Made by a program: the position numbers and the translations under genes | Shown: positions 15,297 through 24,978 of the stretch, piece by piece | How positions within the stretch are numbered: position 1 is the first letter of the stretch | How the letters are laid out: each line of letters begins with the position of its first letter | Notes under the pieces: generated by a model | The model's input: only the letters and a program-made list of their open reading frames with translations | The model's database searches: none | Told to the model about the DNA's origin: nothing | From: Methylobacterium sp. | Lineage (GTDB): Bacteria; Pseudomonadota; Alphaproteobacteria; Rhizobiales; Beijerinckiaceae | Direction: 5' to 3' | Length of the DNA: 64,000 bases | NCBI RefSeq assembly: GCF_019745455.1 | Contig: NZ_JAIETD010000068.1 | Span: 1-64,000, forward strand

Positions 15297-17504
15297 TTAC
15301 TCCCCGGCGTTGCGGCGCTCGCCGCGCTCGCGGCGAGGTTCCTGGTCGCCGCCGCGGGTGCGGTCCTGGTCGGCGTTGCGCTCGGCCTTGAGCTTCTCGG
15401 TGATGTCCTCGCCGGTGGTCTGGTCGACGACCTTCATCGAGAGGCGGATCTTGCCGCGGTCGTCCTGGCCCAGGAACTTCACCTTCACCTTGTCGCCTTC
15501 CTTGACGACGTCAGTGACCTTGGCGACGCGCGCCGCGGCGAGTTCCGAGATGTGGACGAGGCCGTCCTTGGCGCCGAAGAAGTTGACGAAGGCGCCGAAC
15601 TCCATCGTCTTCACCACCGTGCCGTCATAGATCATGCCCGGCTCGGCCTCGGCCACGATCGAACGGATCCAGTTATAGGCAGCCTTGATGGCCTTGCCGT
15701 CGCTGGAGGCGATCTTCACGGTGCCGGTGTCGTCGATGTTGATCTTGGCGCCGGTCTTCTCGACGATCTCGCGGATCACCTTGCCGCCGGTGCCGATCAC
15801 TTCCCGGATCTTGTCGGTGGGGATCTGCATCGTCTCGATGCGCGGCGCATACTCGCCGAGCTCGGGACGGGCATCGGTGAGGGCCTTTGCCATCTCGCCG
15901 AGGATGTGGACGCGGCCTTCCTGCGCCTGGTGCAGGGCGACCTTCATGATCTCCTCGGTGATACCGGCGATCTTGATGTCCATCTGCAGCGAGGTGATGC
16001 CGGCTTCCGTGCCCGCCACCTTGAAATCCATGTCGCCGAGGTGGTCCTCGTCGCCGAGGATGTCGGAGAGCACGGCGTAGCGCTCACCCTCGAGGATGAG
16101 GCCCATGGCGATGCCGGCCACCGGACGGCGGAGCGGAACGCCCGCATCCATCAGGGCTAGCGAGCCGCCGCAAACCGAGGCCATCGAGGAGGAGCCATTG
16201 GACTCGGTGATCTCGGACACGACGCGGATCGTGTACGGGAACTCGTGGGCCGGCGGCAGGACCGGGTGGATCGCCCGCCAGGCGAGCTTGCCGTGGCCGA
16301 TCTCGCGGCGGCCCGGGGAGCCCATGCGGCCGGTCTCGCCCACCGAGTAGGGAGGGAAGTTGTAGTGCAGCAGGAAGGTCTCCTTGTAGGTGCCTTCCAG
16401 CGCGTCGATGAACTGCTCGTCCTCGCCGGTGCCGAGCGTCGCCACCACGAGCGCCTGGGTCTCGCCGCGGGTGAACAGGGCCGAGCCGTGGGCGCGCGGC
16501 AGCACGCCGGCCTCGGACACGATCGGGCGCACGGTGCGCACGTCGCGGCCGTCGATGCGGCTGCCGGTGTCGAGGATGTTCCAGCGAACGACCTTGGACT
16601 GGGCTTCCTTGAAGGCCGCCTTGACCTTCTCGGCCGGGAACTTGGCCTCGCCATCGGCGGGGCAGAGGGCGGCCATGACCGTCGCCTTCACGGCGTCGAC
16701 GGCGGCGTAGCGCTCCTGCTTGATCGTGTTCTTGTAGGCGGCGCGAAGCTCGGTCTCGCAGATCGCGAGCACGGCCTTCTCGACCTCCTCGTTCTCGGGA
16801 GCGGAGAAGTTGCGCGGCTCCTTGGCGGCTTTCTCGGCGAGGCGGATGATCGCGTCGATGACAGGCTGGAAGTGCTTGTGGCCAAACATCACGGCGCCGA
16901 GCATGACCTCCTCGTCGAGCTCCTTGGCCTCGGACTCCACCATCAGCACGGCGTCCTGCGTGCCGGCGACGACGAGGTCGAGGGTCGAGTTCTCGAGCTC
17001 GGGAACCGGCGGGTTGAGGACATACTGGCCGTTGACGTAGCCGACGCGGGCCGCGCCGATCGGGCCGGTGAACGGCACGCCCGACAGAGTCAGCGCGGCC
17101 GAGGCCGCCACCATGGCGAGGATGTCGGGATCGTTCTCGAGGTCGTGGGTCAGGACGGTGATCACGACCTGGGTATCGTTGCGCCAGCCGTCGACGAAGA
17201 GGGGGCGGATCGGCCGGTCGATGAGGCGGGAGACCAGAGTCTCCTTCTCCGAGGGGCGGCCTTCGCGCTTGAAGTAGCCGCCGGGAATGCGGCCGGCGGC
17301 GTAGGCGCGCTCCTGGTAGTTCACGGTGAGCGGCAGGAAGTCGATCCCCGCCTTGGGCTCTTTCGCCGAGACCACGGTGGCCAGCACCGAGGTGTCGCCA
17401 TAGGTCGCCATCACGGCGGCGTCGGCCTGGCGGGCGACCTTGCCGGTCTCGAGGACGAGCTTGCGGTCGCCCCAGATCAGCTCTTCACATTGTACGTCGA
17501 ACAT
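15297..17504 (-). CDS. pnp: Polyribonucleotide nucleotidyltransferase (PNPase)
   Basis: A 735-residue 3'-5' phosphorolytic exoribonuclease, a core RNA-decay enzyme of the degradosome. It starts [21 protein letters not shown], contains two RNase PH domains, the all-helical linker and the catalytic second PH core ([16 protein letters not shown], then [25 protein letters not shown]), followed by a KH domain ([20 protein letters not shown]) and an S1 domain ([23 protein letters not shown]). The C-terminus is Arg/Glu-rich. Length is normal. The start at 17504 has an AAGGAA site; a longer start 18 codons upstream would disrupt the conserved N-terminus. Downstream of rpsO on the same strand, as in many bacteria. 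Confidence 0.97.
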   Translation of the reverse strand: MFDVQCEELIWGDRKLVLETGKVARQADAAVMATYGDTSVLATVVSAKEPKAGIDFLPLTVNYQERAYAAGRIPGGYFKREGRPSEKETLVSRLIDRPIRPLFVDGWRNDTQVVITVLTHDLENDPDILAMVAASAALTLSGVPFTGPIGAARVGYVNGQYVLNPPVPELENSTLDLVVAGTQDAVLMVESEAKELDEEVMLGAVMFGHKHFQPVIDAIIRLAEKAAKEPRNFSAPENEEVEKAVLAICETELRAAYKNTIKQERYAAVDAVKATVMAALCPADGEAKFPAEKVKAAFKEAQSKVVRWNILDTGSRIDGRDVRTVRPIVSEAGVLPRAHGSALFTRGETQALVVATLGTGEDEQFIDALEGTYKETFLLHYNFPPYSVGETGRMGSPGRREIGHGKLAWRAIHPVLPPAHEFPYTIRVVSEITESNGSSSMASVCGGSLALMDAGVPLRRPVAGIAMGLILEGERYAVLSDILGDEDHLGDMDFKVAGTEAGITSLQMDIKIAGITEEIMKVALHQAQEGRVHILGEMAKALTDARPELGEYAPRIETMQIPTDKIREVIGTGGKVIREIVEKTGAKINIDDTGTVKIASSDGKAIKAAYNWIRSIVAEAEPGMIYDGTVVKTMEFGAFVNFFGAKDGLVHISELAAARVAKVTDVVKEGDKVKVKFLGQDDRGKIRLSMKVVDQTTGEDITEKLKAERNADQDRTRGGDQEPRRERGERRNAGE

Positions 17505-17564
17505 TCTTTGTTTCCTTGCCATCATGCGGTCGGGCGGGTCGGCGCCGCCAGGGGCAAGACGGCA

Positions 17565-17596
17565 GGAGGTTTCTCGCATGGTCGCGAAAAGCCTCC
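17565..17596 (-). promoter_or_regulatory. Stem-loop in the rpsO-pnp leader
   Basis: On the minus strand GGAGG pairs with CCTCC, continuing through TTT/AAA, T/A and CGC/GCG with two single-base bulges around the loop GACCAT, giving about 12 pairs. It sits about 60 nt before the pnp start, between rpsO and pnp. In E. coli a hairpin in this place is cut by RNase III and mediates PNPase autoregulation; this is the positional counterpart. Confidence 0.5.
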
Positions 17597-17678
17597 GGCG
17601 ATCCTGTCCCTGACGTCTCGCGTATTGATCCGGCCCGATCTTCGCGCGGCCGGACCCATTCCGGCGACGCGGCTTACG

Positions 17679-17711
17679 AAAACGCGGCCCGGAGCAAGCT
17701 CGGGGCCGCGT
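17679..17711 (-). terminator. Intrinsic terminator after rpsO
   Basis: On the minus strand CGCGGCCCC and GGGCCGCG form a strong stem around an AGCTTGCTCC-type loop, followed by TTTTC. It lies 12 bp past the rpsO stop codon and would partly separate rpsO from pnp transcription. Confidence 0.75.
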
Positions 17712-17723
17712 GGAAGAGTCGCC

Positions 17724-17993
17724 TTAGCGGCGGATGCCGAGACGCTCGATGAGGCTGCGGTAGCGGGCCTCGTCCTTGCGCTTGACGTAGTCGAGCAGCG
17801 AGCGGCGCTGCGAAACCATCTTCAGGAGGCCGCGGCGGGAATGGTTGTCCTTGCCGTGGGTCTTGAAGTGGCCGGTGAGGTTGGTGATCCGCTCGGTGAG
17901 GATCGCCACCTGGACCTCGGGAGACCCGGTGTCCTTGCCGCCCTGTGCGTATTCCTTGATGAGCGCGGTCTTGCGCTCTGCCGAGATCGACAT
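17724..17993 (-). CDS. rpsO: 30S ribosomal protein S15
   Basis: An 89-residue protein, the normal length for S15, which binds the central domain of 16S rRNA and nucleates 30S assembly. The conserved block [15 protein letters not shown], the [18 protein letters not shown] loop and [12 protein letters not shown] are all present. It is followed by a terminator, a leader hairpin and pnp. The usual upstream neighbour truB is absent from this window; the next upstream gene is a divergent phosphodiesterase. Confidence 0.97.
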   Translation of the reverse strand: MSISAERKTALIKEYAQGGKDTGSPEVQVAILTERITNLTGHFKTHGKDNHSRRGLLKMVSQRRSLLDYVKRKDEARYRSLIERLGIRR

Positions 17994-18248
17994 CGCTATC
18001 CCTTTCAGATCGGCTTGGTGCGGGTTCGGCGACCTTCGCGGACGGTCGCGCGAGGGCTCGGGTCAGGCCGCTGCCGGGATGTCGTCCAGCAGGGTCGGTT
18101 CCCAAGCGGGTTCGGCCCCGAGCCCGTGACCGGGTCGAGGCTGCGCAGTTCATACACGAATCGACGCGAGACGCCAGCCCCGGGCCGGTCCTTCACGCCC
18201 CTGTCATCGACACCCGGTAGCCGCTGGGCTCATCAGCGGAGACGAACC

Positions 18249-19481
18249 ATGCGTGCAGTTGCGGCGATCATGGCGTTCCTCCTCTCCGGGCTCGTGGCTT
18301 CTGCGCAGGAGCAGCAATACGCCCAGATCGGACCTCGCCCCTTCCACCTCGTCGACACGATGAAGCCGGGGCCGCTCAAGGATAGTCTCGCCGCCTGCGG
18401 CACAGATCGATCCTACGTCGCCAAGAACTTCTCGATCGCGCATCGTGGGGCGCCGCTGCAGTTTCCCGAGCATACCCGCGAGGGCGTGCTGGCAGCAGCG
18501 CGGATGGGGGCCGGCATCATCGAATGCGACGTCGCCTTCACCAAGGATCGTCAGCTCGTCTGCCGGCATGCCCAATGCGACCTTCACACGACGACCGACA
18601 TCCTGGCTCGGCCGGACCTCGCCGCCCTTTGCACGATGCCCTTCAAGCCCGCCGATGCGGCCTCGGGCCGCAAGGCCTCTGCCAAGTGCTGCACCAGCGA
18701 TTTCACGCTGGCCGAGTTCAAGGCGCTCAAGCCGAAGATGGATGCGGCCGACCCGGGGGCGACGACGCTCGCCGCCTACATGAATGCGACGCCGCGATGG
18801 CGCACCGACCTCTATGCCGGCGGCGCCACCCTGATGTCGCACAAGGACTACATCGCGCTCGTCAGATCCCTCGGGCGCCGGTTCACGCCGGAACTGAAGG
18901 CGCCCGAGGTGCCGATGCCTTTCGAGGGAAGTTACAGCCAGGAGGACTACGCACAGGCGCTCATCGACGATTATAAGCAGGCCGGCATCCCTGCCGACCA
19001 CGTCCATCCCCAGAGCTTCCAGCTCCGCGACATCCTCTACTGGCTCAAGGCGGAGCCGAGTTTCGGCAGGCAAGCGCTCTATCTCGACGGACGCGACGAA
19101 GTCGACAAGGGGTTCGATCCGGCCCGCCCCGAGACATGGAAGCCCAACATGACGGAGCTCGCGGGCCAAGGCGTGAGGATCTTGGCGCCGCCGCTCTGGA
19201 TGCTGGTAACCCTCGCCCCCGACGGGAGGATCGTGCCCTCGGCCTATGCAACGGAAGCCCGCAGGGCCGGGCTCGACGTGATCACCTGGTCGCTCGAACG
19301 CTCGGGGCCGCTTTCTCAGGGCGGCGGCTATTACTACCAATCGATCCGGGCCGCGATCGACCGGGACGGCGACATGCTCACCCTTCTCGACGTCCTCTAC
19401 CGGGAGGTCGGGGTGCGCGGTGTCTTCTCGGATTGGCCTGCCACCACGACGTTCTACGCCAATTGCGCAGGGGCCGATTAG
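18249..19481 (+). CDS. Secreted glycerophosphodiester phosphodiesterase family protein
   Basis: A 410-residue secreted enzyme. Signal peptide residues 1-19 ([19 protein letters not shown], cleavage before QEQ). The catalytic signature [14 protein letters not shown] and [12 protein letters not shown] match the GDPD TIM-barrel, with the HRG His, the Glu-Cys-Asp metal site and a later conserved His. It would hydrolyse glycerophosphodiesters to glycerol-3-phosphate and an alcohol in the periplasm. Longer than GlpQ (about 350) because of an insert around [21 protein letters not shown] that includes two adjacent Cys. The ATG at 18249 has a CGGAGAC site. Confidence 0.85.
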   Translation: MRAVAAIMAFLLSGLVASAQEQQYAQIGPRPFHLVDTMKPGPLKDSLAACGTDRSYVAKNFSIAHRGAPLQFPEHTREGVLAAARMGAGIIECDVAFTKDRQLVCRHAQCDLHTTTDILARPDLAALCTMPFKPADAASGRKASAKCCTSDFTLAEFKALKPKMDAADPGATTLAAYMNATPRWRTDLYAGGATLMSHKDYIALVRSLGRRFTPELKAPEVPMPFEGSYSQEDYAQALIDDYKQAGIPADHVHPQSFQLRDILYWLKAEPSFGRQALYLDGRDEVDKGFDPARPETWKPNMTELAGQGVRILAPPLWMLVTLAPDGRIVPSAYATEARRAGLDVITWSLERSGPLSQGGGYYYQSIRAAIDRDGDMLTLLDVLYREVGVRGVFSDWPATTTFYANCAGAD

Positions 19482-19603
19482 GTCGACGCCCATGGGCAGA
19501 ACTGCCTTCCGCGCGATCACCCGCAGACGCGGCGCAGGGGCCGGGTCTGGCTTAGGACTTGCCCCATCGATACGGTTCGGGCGTTCGAAGGCGAGGCCGC
19601 GGT

Positions 19604-20980
19604 ATGACGGGGCATACGACATCCACAGCATTGACCGCGGATTTCGCCCTTCCGAAAACCGTTGGCGCTTTCCACCTCGTCTGTCTCGGAATAGGGGCGA
19701 CGATCGGGGCGGGCATCTTCGTCCTGACCGGAACCGCTGCGGCCCAGCATGCAGGACCCGGCCTGACCCTGTCCTTCGTGCTCGGTGGCATCGCCTGCGG
19801 GTTGGTCGCCCTGTGCTACGCCGAACTCGCGGCGGCGATCCCGGCTTCGGGCTCGACCTATTCCTACGCGCGAGCGACGCTCGGTCCCCTTTGCGCCTGG
19901 ATCGTCGGCTGGGACCTCGTGCTCGAATTCGCCATGGCCGCCGCCACGGTGGCTGTCGGCTGGTCGGGTTACGTTCAGAGCCTCCTGGGGGATTTCGGCC
20001 TGCGCCTGCCGCCGGCGCTCGCCTCGGCCGAAGGGAAGGGCGGGCTCCTCAACCTGCCCGCCGCCCTGATGATCCTCGCCCTCACGATCCTGCTGATCCG
20101 CGGCACGAAGGAATCGACCGGCGTCAACGCGGTCCTCGTCGTCCTCAAGGTCGCGATCATCCTCGCCTTCGTCGGCATCGGCGCCTGGCACGTGAACGTC
20201 GCTCTCTGGTCGCCCTACGTTCCAGCAAATACGGGGACTTTCGGCGAGTTCGGCTGGAGCGGTGTACTGCGCGGCGCGGGTGTGGTGTTCTTCGCCTTCG
20301 TCGGGTTCGAGACCGTCTCGACCGCTGCGGCCGAGACACGGGACCCGCAGCGCGACGCACCGATCGGCCTGATCGGCTCGGTGGCGATCAGTACGCTCCT
20401 CTACGTCGCGGTGGCGGCGGTGCTCACCGGGCTCGTGTCCTATTCGAGCCTCAACGTCGCCGACCCTATGGCGAAGGCCACCGACGCGATCGGCATCGGC
20501 GGGTTCTCGCTTCTCATCAAGGTCGGGGCGATCCTCGGACTGACGACATCGGTGCTCACGGCCCTCTACGGCCAGGGCCGGATCCTCTACGCCATGGCGC
20601 GGGACCGGATGCTGCCGCCCGTCTTCGGCCAAGTACATTCGAGGTTCCGCACGCCGGCCAAGGGTCAGGCGCTCGTCGGCGGGCTAACGGCCGTGGTGGC
20701 GGCCTTTACGCCGATCGACGTGCTCGGCGAGCTCGTCAGCATCGGCACACTGCTGGCCTTCGTCGTGGTCTGCATCGCCGTGATGGTCCTGCGGCGGGCC
20801 GGCGGGCCCCGCCCCTTCCGTGCGCCCGGCGGCGCGGCGACGCCAATGCTCGGCATCATCGCCTGCCTTGCGCTGATGGCCGGTCTGCCCTTGGAGACCT
20901 GGGCGAGGCTCGGCCTCTGGCTCGGGCTCGGCCTCGCAATCTACGCCGTCTACGGCCGGCGCCGGCCCGCCGTCGCGTGA
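19604..20980 (+). CDS. APC superfamily amino acid permease (cationic amino acid transporter type)
   Basis: A 458-residue inner-membrane transporter with about 12 hydrophobic helices. The N-terminal block FALPKTVGAFHLVCLGIGATIGAGIFVLTG contains the GxG(I/A)xxG substrate motif of APC permeases; later FFAFVGFETVSTAAAETRDPQRD, and the region YARDRMLPPVFGQVHSRFRTPAKG, resemble YfnA and eukaryotic CAT proteins. It lacks the long C-terminal tail of the animal CATs. The start MTGHTTST was chosen because it precedes the conserved region directly; a longer in-frame start is basic and atypical. Substrate not predictable beyond amino acids. Confidence 0.85.
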   Translation: MTGHTTSTALTADFALPKTVGAFHLVCLGIGATIGAGIFVLTGTAAAQHAGPGLTLSFVLGGIACGLVALCYAELAAAIPASGSTYSYARATLGPLCAWIVGWDLVLEFAMAAATVAVGWSGYVQSLLGDFGLRLPPALASAEGKGGLLNLPAALMILALTILLIRGTKESTGVNAVLVVLKVAIILAFVGIGAWHVNVALWSPYVPANTGTFGEFGWSGVLRGAGVVFFAFVGFETVSTAAAETRDPQRDAPIGLIGSVAISTLLYVAVAAVLTGLVSYSSLNVADPMAKATDAIGIGGFSLLIKVGAILGLTTSVLTALYGQGRILYAMARDRMLPPVFGQVHSRFRTPAKGQALVGGLTAVVAAFTPIDVLGELVSIGTLLAFVVVCIAVMVLRRAGGPRPFRAPGGAATPMLGIIACLALMAGLPLETWARLGLWLGLGLAIYAVYGRRRPAVA

Positions 20981-21096
20981 GAGCTGTCGCCCCCGGGCTA
21001 CAACGGCCGGCAATGCGGTGAGCAGGCTTGAGGAACAGTTAACCATCCGAGCCGTATCCCTTAACCGGAGTCATTCAAGACACTCCCGCCGGACCG

Positions 21097-22338
21097 ATGC
21101 TCGCACTCGCTCGCCTTGCCCTGGTGCTCGTCTTCCTGATGGCGTTGGCCTCGCCGGTAGCGCTCGCACAGGGCCCTGCGGCCGTGGCTATCGCTGCCGA
21201 GATCGGCGGCGGACTCAACGGCACCACCAAGCTCACGCTGACCCTGTCGAAATCCGTCGAGGCCCGCGCCTTCGTTATGGAGCGGCCCGACCGCGTCGTG
21301 ATCGATCTCGCCGAGGTCAATTTCCAGCTCGGACCCGAGACCGGCCGCAAGCGCGAGGGACTTGTCGCCTCGTTCCGCTACGGCTTGTTCGCACCGGGCC
21401 GTTCGCGGATCGTGGTCGACCTCGCCCATCCGGCGACGGTGGCCAAGATCGAGACGGTAACGCGGGCCAAAGACGGGGCGGTCCTGCTCTCCATCGAGTT
21501 CCAGCGCGCCGAACGCGACGCCTTCCGCCGAGCCGCGGTGGCAAGCGACCCCGCGCCCGCCGCCCGCAAGGACGCCTCCGTGCCGGAAGCCGCGGACAAG
21601 CGCCCGCTCATCATGATCGATGCCGGCCACGGCGGCACCGATCCGGGCGCCATCGCCAGCACAGGTATCTTCGAGAAGGACATCGTGTTCGGTTTCGCCC
21701 GGGCGCTGGCCAGCCGGCTCGAATCGTCCGGCCGCTATCGGGTGCGGATGACGCGGGACCGCGACGTGTTCGTTCCGCTCTCCGAGCGCGTCCGCCTCGC
21801 CCGTGAGGCCAATGCCGACCTGTTCGTCTCGATCCACGCCGACTCGATCTCGTCGGCACCGCAGGTGCGGGGAGCCACGATCTATACCGGCTCCGAACGC
21901 GCCACCGACAGCGAATCCGCCAAGCTCGCAGATCGCGAGAACAAGGCCGACGCCGCAGCCGGGACCGAAACCAAAGCCGCCCCGCCCGAGGTCGCGGACA
22001 TCCTGCAGGAACTCACCCTGCGAGAGACCCGCGGCTTCTCCTCGGGCTTCGCCAAGGGGCTGATGGCGCATTTGAGCCCCGTCATCGAGATGAGCCCCAA
22101 GCCCCACCGCGAGGCCGGTTTCGTGGTTCTGCGCTCGCCGGACGTGCCCTCGGTGCTGGTCGAACTCGGCTATCTGTCGAGCAAGCGCGACCTCGACCTC
22201 CTTCAATCCGAGACCTGGCGCGCCGAGGTGACCGGCGGCATGGCCAAGGCGGTGGATGCCTTCTTCGGCAACCGTACCAGCCTGACCCGACCGGAGCCGC
22301 CTAAGCGTTCGGCGGCCGTCGCCCCAGTTTCACCATAG
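21097..22338 (+). CDS. N-acetylmuramoyl-L-alanine amidase with AMIN domain, AmiC-like
   Basis: A 413-residue periplasmic hydrolase that cleaves peptidoglycan cross-link stems, usually at division. Signal peptide 1-24, an AMIN domain (about 35-140; RPDRVVIDLAEV, GRSRIVVDLAHP), a charged linker, then the Amidase_3 zinc domain (about 175-400): MIDAGHGGTDPGA (first Zn His), GIFEKDIVFGFA (Zn Glu), LFVSIHADS (Zn His) and VLVELGYLSS (catalytic Glu). A gene for PBP1A follows closely on the same strand, a conserved order in alphaproteobacteria. No strong Shine-Dalgarno is visible. Confidence 0.92.
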   Translation: MLALARLALVLVFLMALASPVALAQGPAAVAIAAEIGGGLNGTTKLTLTLSKSVEARAFVMERPDRVVIDLAEVNFQLGPETGRKREGLVASFRYGLFAPGRSRIVVDLAHPATVAKIETVTRAKDGAVLLSIEFQRAERDAFRRAAVASDPAPAARKDASVPEAADKRPLIMIDAGHGGTDPGAIASTGIFEKDIVFGFARALASRLESSGRYRVRMTRDRDVFVPLSERVRLAREANADLFVSIHADSISSAPQVRGATIYTGSERATDSESAKLADRENKADAAAGTETKAAPPEVADILQELTLRETRGFSSGFAKGLMAHLSPVIEMSPKPHREAGFVVLRSPDVPSVLVELGYLSSKRDLDLLQSETWRAEVTGGMAKAVDAFFGNRTSLTRPEPPKRSAAVAPVSP

Positions 22339-22502
22339 AGACCGTGTGAAACCGCGGCACCCCGGCACCCGATTCATCGGAAGGGGTGGCCGTCGACCGG
22401 AGATTGTCCCGATCGGCCCGTTTGCTGAAGGCATGAGGCGGCAAGCCTCTTGCTCGCGCTAAGCCTGCTTTGGCGGCAGATTATCGACGGACAGGAACCC
22501 GG

Positions 22503-24923
22503 ATGCGCTTCGTCCTTCGTTTCTTCGGCTTCCTGTTCAGCATCGGCGCGATGCTGTTCGTGCTCTTTGCCGCGGCCGGCGCAGTCTTCTACTGGACGTA
22601 CAGCCAGGACCTTCCGGACCACGCCGCGCTCGCCAATTACGAGCCGCCGGTCATGAGCCGTGTCCATGCGGCCGACGGGTCGCTGCTGGCCGAGTACGCC
22701 AACGAGCGCCGCCTCTACCTCCCGATCCAGGCGATGCCCAAGATCGTGGTCGCCGCCTTCCTCTCGGCCGAGGACAAGAACTTCTACAAGCACGGCGGCA
22801 TCGATCCCGAGGGCGTGGTCCGCGCCGTCCTGACCAATGCCAAGAGCGGCAAGAAGCAGGGCGCATCGACGATCACCCAGCAGGTCGCCAAGAACTTCCT
22901 TCTCACCAACGAGCAGACCTTCGATCGTAAGATCAAGGAGGCGCTCATCGCGCTGCGGATCGAGGCGGCTTATTCCAAGGACAAGATCCTCGAACTCTAC
23001 CTCAATGAGATCTTCCTCGGCACGATCGTGCCCGGGCGAAACCTGCACGGGGTCGCGGCTGCGGCGCTCGACTATTTCGGCAAGTCGGTCCACGAGCTGA
23101 CGATCAACGAGGCGGCCTATCTCGCCGCCCTGCCAAAGGGGCCGAACAACTATCACCCCTACCGCAAGACGCAGGAAGCTTTGAGCCGCCGCAACGAGAT
23201 CATCGGACTGATGGCCCAGAACGGCTACATCACCCGAGAAGAGGCCGACACCGCACGGAAGCTCTCCCTCGGCGTCAACCCGCGCGTCGCCTTCGCCAAT
23301 GCCGCCAATGCCAACTACTTCACCGAGGAAGTGCGCCGCGAGATCACCGAGCGCTACGGGGAGAAGAAGCTCTACGAGGGCGGCCTTTCGGTGCGCGCGA
23401 CCCTGGACCCCAAGATGCAGGCATGGGCGCGACGCGCGCTGCTCGACGGCCTCATCACCTACGATCAGCGCCAGGGCTGGCGCGGAGCGCAGGCCAAGGT
23501 CGACCTCGTCGGCCGCGACTGGGGCACGGCCGTCGCCGAGGTGCCAGCTCTCGGCGACGTCGCGCCCTGGCGCCTTGCCGTGGTGCTGAGCACCAGTGGC
23601 GGCACCGCCCAGATCGGTCTGCAGCCGCGGCGCGAGGCCTCCGGAGCCGTCTCCAAGGACCGGGACACCGGGACCATCGGCGCCGACGGGACTCGCTGGA
23701 CCGGGCGTTCTCCCTCGGCCGTTCTCAGCGCAGGCGACGTCGTCTATGTCGAAGCGATCGACGGCGGCCGGGGATCGTACCGGCTTCGCCAGCGCCCGGA
23801 GGTCTCCGGCGCCATCGTGGCGATGGATCCCTATACCGGCCGTGTCCACGCCATGGTCGGCGGCTTCTCCTACGACGAGAGCCAGTTCAACCGCGCGACT
23901 CAGGCGCAGCGACAGCCCGGTTCGTCGTTCAAGCCGCTGGTCTACTCGGCGGCCCTCGACAATGGATACACGCCGTCGTCTATCGTCCAGGACTCGCCGA
24001 TCACCATCGAAGCCGGACCCGGACAGGAGTCATGGACGCCGTCGAACTACGACGGCAAGGCGAGCGGGCCGCACACCCTGCGTTACGGCATCGAGCATTC
24101 CAAGAACCTGATGACGGTGAGGCTCGCCAAGGATGTCGGCATGCCGCTCATCGCCGAGTACTCCCGCCGTTTCGGCGTGTACGACGACATGCTTCCAGTT
24201 CTGCCGATGTCGCTCGGCGCCGGCGAGACGACGGTCATGCGCATGGTCACCGCCTATTCGATGCTCGCCAACGGCGGTCGCCGCATCCGCCCTACCTTGA
24301 TCGACCGGATCCAGGACAGGGTCGGGGAGACCATCTACAAGCACGACGCGCGCAAGTGCCTCGGCTGCGACGCAGAGAAGTGGAACGGCCAGGACGAGCC
24401 CAAGCTCGTGGACGAATCCGAGCAGGTCCTCGATCCGCTCACCGCCTATCAGATGGTCTCGATCATGGAAGGCGTGGTCCAGCGCGGCACAGCGACGATC
24501 CTGAAGCAGATCGGGAAGCCGCTCGCCGGGAAAACGGGCACGACCAACGATGCCAAGGACGCATGGTTCGTCGGCTTCTCTCCCGATCTCGCCGTCGGCG
24601 TCTATGTCGGCTTCGACAAGCCGCGCTCGCTCGGCGACCGCGCCACGGGCGGCGGCCTCGCTGCGCCGATCGTGCTCAGCTTCCTGAAAGATGCCCTCAA
24701 GGACAAGCCGCCGACGCCGTTCCGCGTCCCGCCGGGAATCAAGCTGATCCGGGTCAGCGCCTCATCCGGCATGCGCGCCGGCTCCGGCGAAGGCGCCGGA
24801 ACGATCCTAGAAGCCTTCAAGCCCGGTACCGCGCCGCCCGACGCCTACATCGCTGCGCCGACAGCACCGGCGACGGTGCCGCCGGATGCGGATCGAGCCG
24901 CACAGGCGGGCGGCCTGTACTAG
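22503..24923 (+). CDS. mrcA: Penicillin-binding protein 1A (bifunctional)
   Basis: An 806-residue bitopic enzyme that polymerises and cross-links peptidoglycan. N-terminal membrane anchor (about 8-30), GT51 glycosyltransferase with AEDKNFYKHGGID (catalytic Glu near 90) and GASTITQQVAKN, a long OB-like insert with the ODA-type segment, then the transpeptidase: GSSFKPLVY (SxxK Ser near 474), SKNLMTVRL (SxN) and KTGTTND (KTG near 677). The C-terminus is Pro/Ala-rich. Start MRFVLRFFG was chosen so that the hydrophobic anchor begins at residue 8; a start 11 codons upstream is possible. Follows the amidase gene. Confidence 0.95.
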   Translation: MRFVLRFFGFLFSIGAMLFVLFAAAGAVFYWTYSQDLPDHAALANYEPPVMSRVHAADGSLLAEYANERRLYLPIQAMPKIVVAAFLSAEDKNFYKHGGIDPEGVVRAVLTNAKSGKKQGASTITQQVAKNFLLTNEQTFDRKIKEALIALRIEAAYSKDKILELYLNEIFLGTIVPGRNLHGVAAAALDYFGKSVHELTINEAAYLAALPKGPNNYHPYRKTQEALSRRNEIIGLMAQNGYITREEADTARKLSLGVNPRVAFANAANANYFTEEVRREITERYGEKKLYEGGLSVRATLDPKMQAWARRALLDGLITYDQRQGWRGAQAKVDLVGRDWGTAVAEVPALGDVAPWRLAVVLSTSGGTAQIGLQPRREASGAVSKDRDTGTIGADGTRWTGRSPSAVLSAGDVVYVEAIDGGRGSYRLRQRPEVSGAIVAMDPYTGRVHAMVGGFSYDESQFNRATQAQRQPGSSFKPLVYSAALDNGYTPSSIVQDSPITIEAGPGQESWTPSNYDGKASGPHTLRYGIEHSKNLMTVRLAKDVGMPLIAEYSRRFGVYDDMLPVLPMSLGAGETTVMRMVTAYSMLANGGRRIRPTLIDRIQDRVGETIYKHDARKCLGCDAEKWNGQDEPKLVDESEQVLDPLTAYQMVSIMEGVVQRGTATILKQIGKPLAGKTGTTNDAKDAWFVGFSPDLAVGVYVGFDKPRSLGDRATGGGLAAPIVLSFLKDALKDKPPTPFRVPPGIKLIRVSASSGMRAGSGEGAGTILEAFKPGTAPPDAYIAAPTAPATVPPDADRAAQAGGLY

Positions 24924-24978
24924 ATCCTACGGTCACGTCGATCGATGGGCGTGCTTCCGGCGGTGGCATGAACCGCCC

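Noticed and set aside
16245..18248. A long plus-strand extension in front of the GDPD gene, opposite pnp and rpsO
   Set aside because: It is the antisense of pnp and rpsO; the GDPD signal peptide begins at 18249 with its own ribosome binding site.
21023..21050. GGAAC-N16-CGTA before the amidase gene
   Set aside because: The -10 element lacks the final T, and cell wall amidase is not an expected target; too weak to list.
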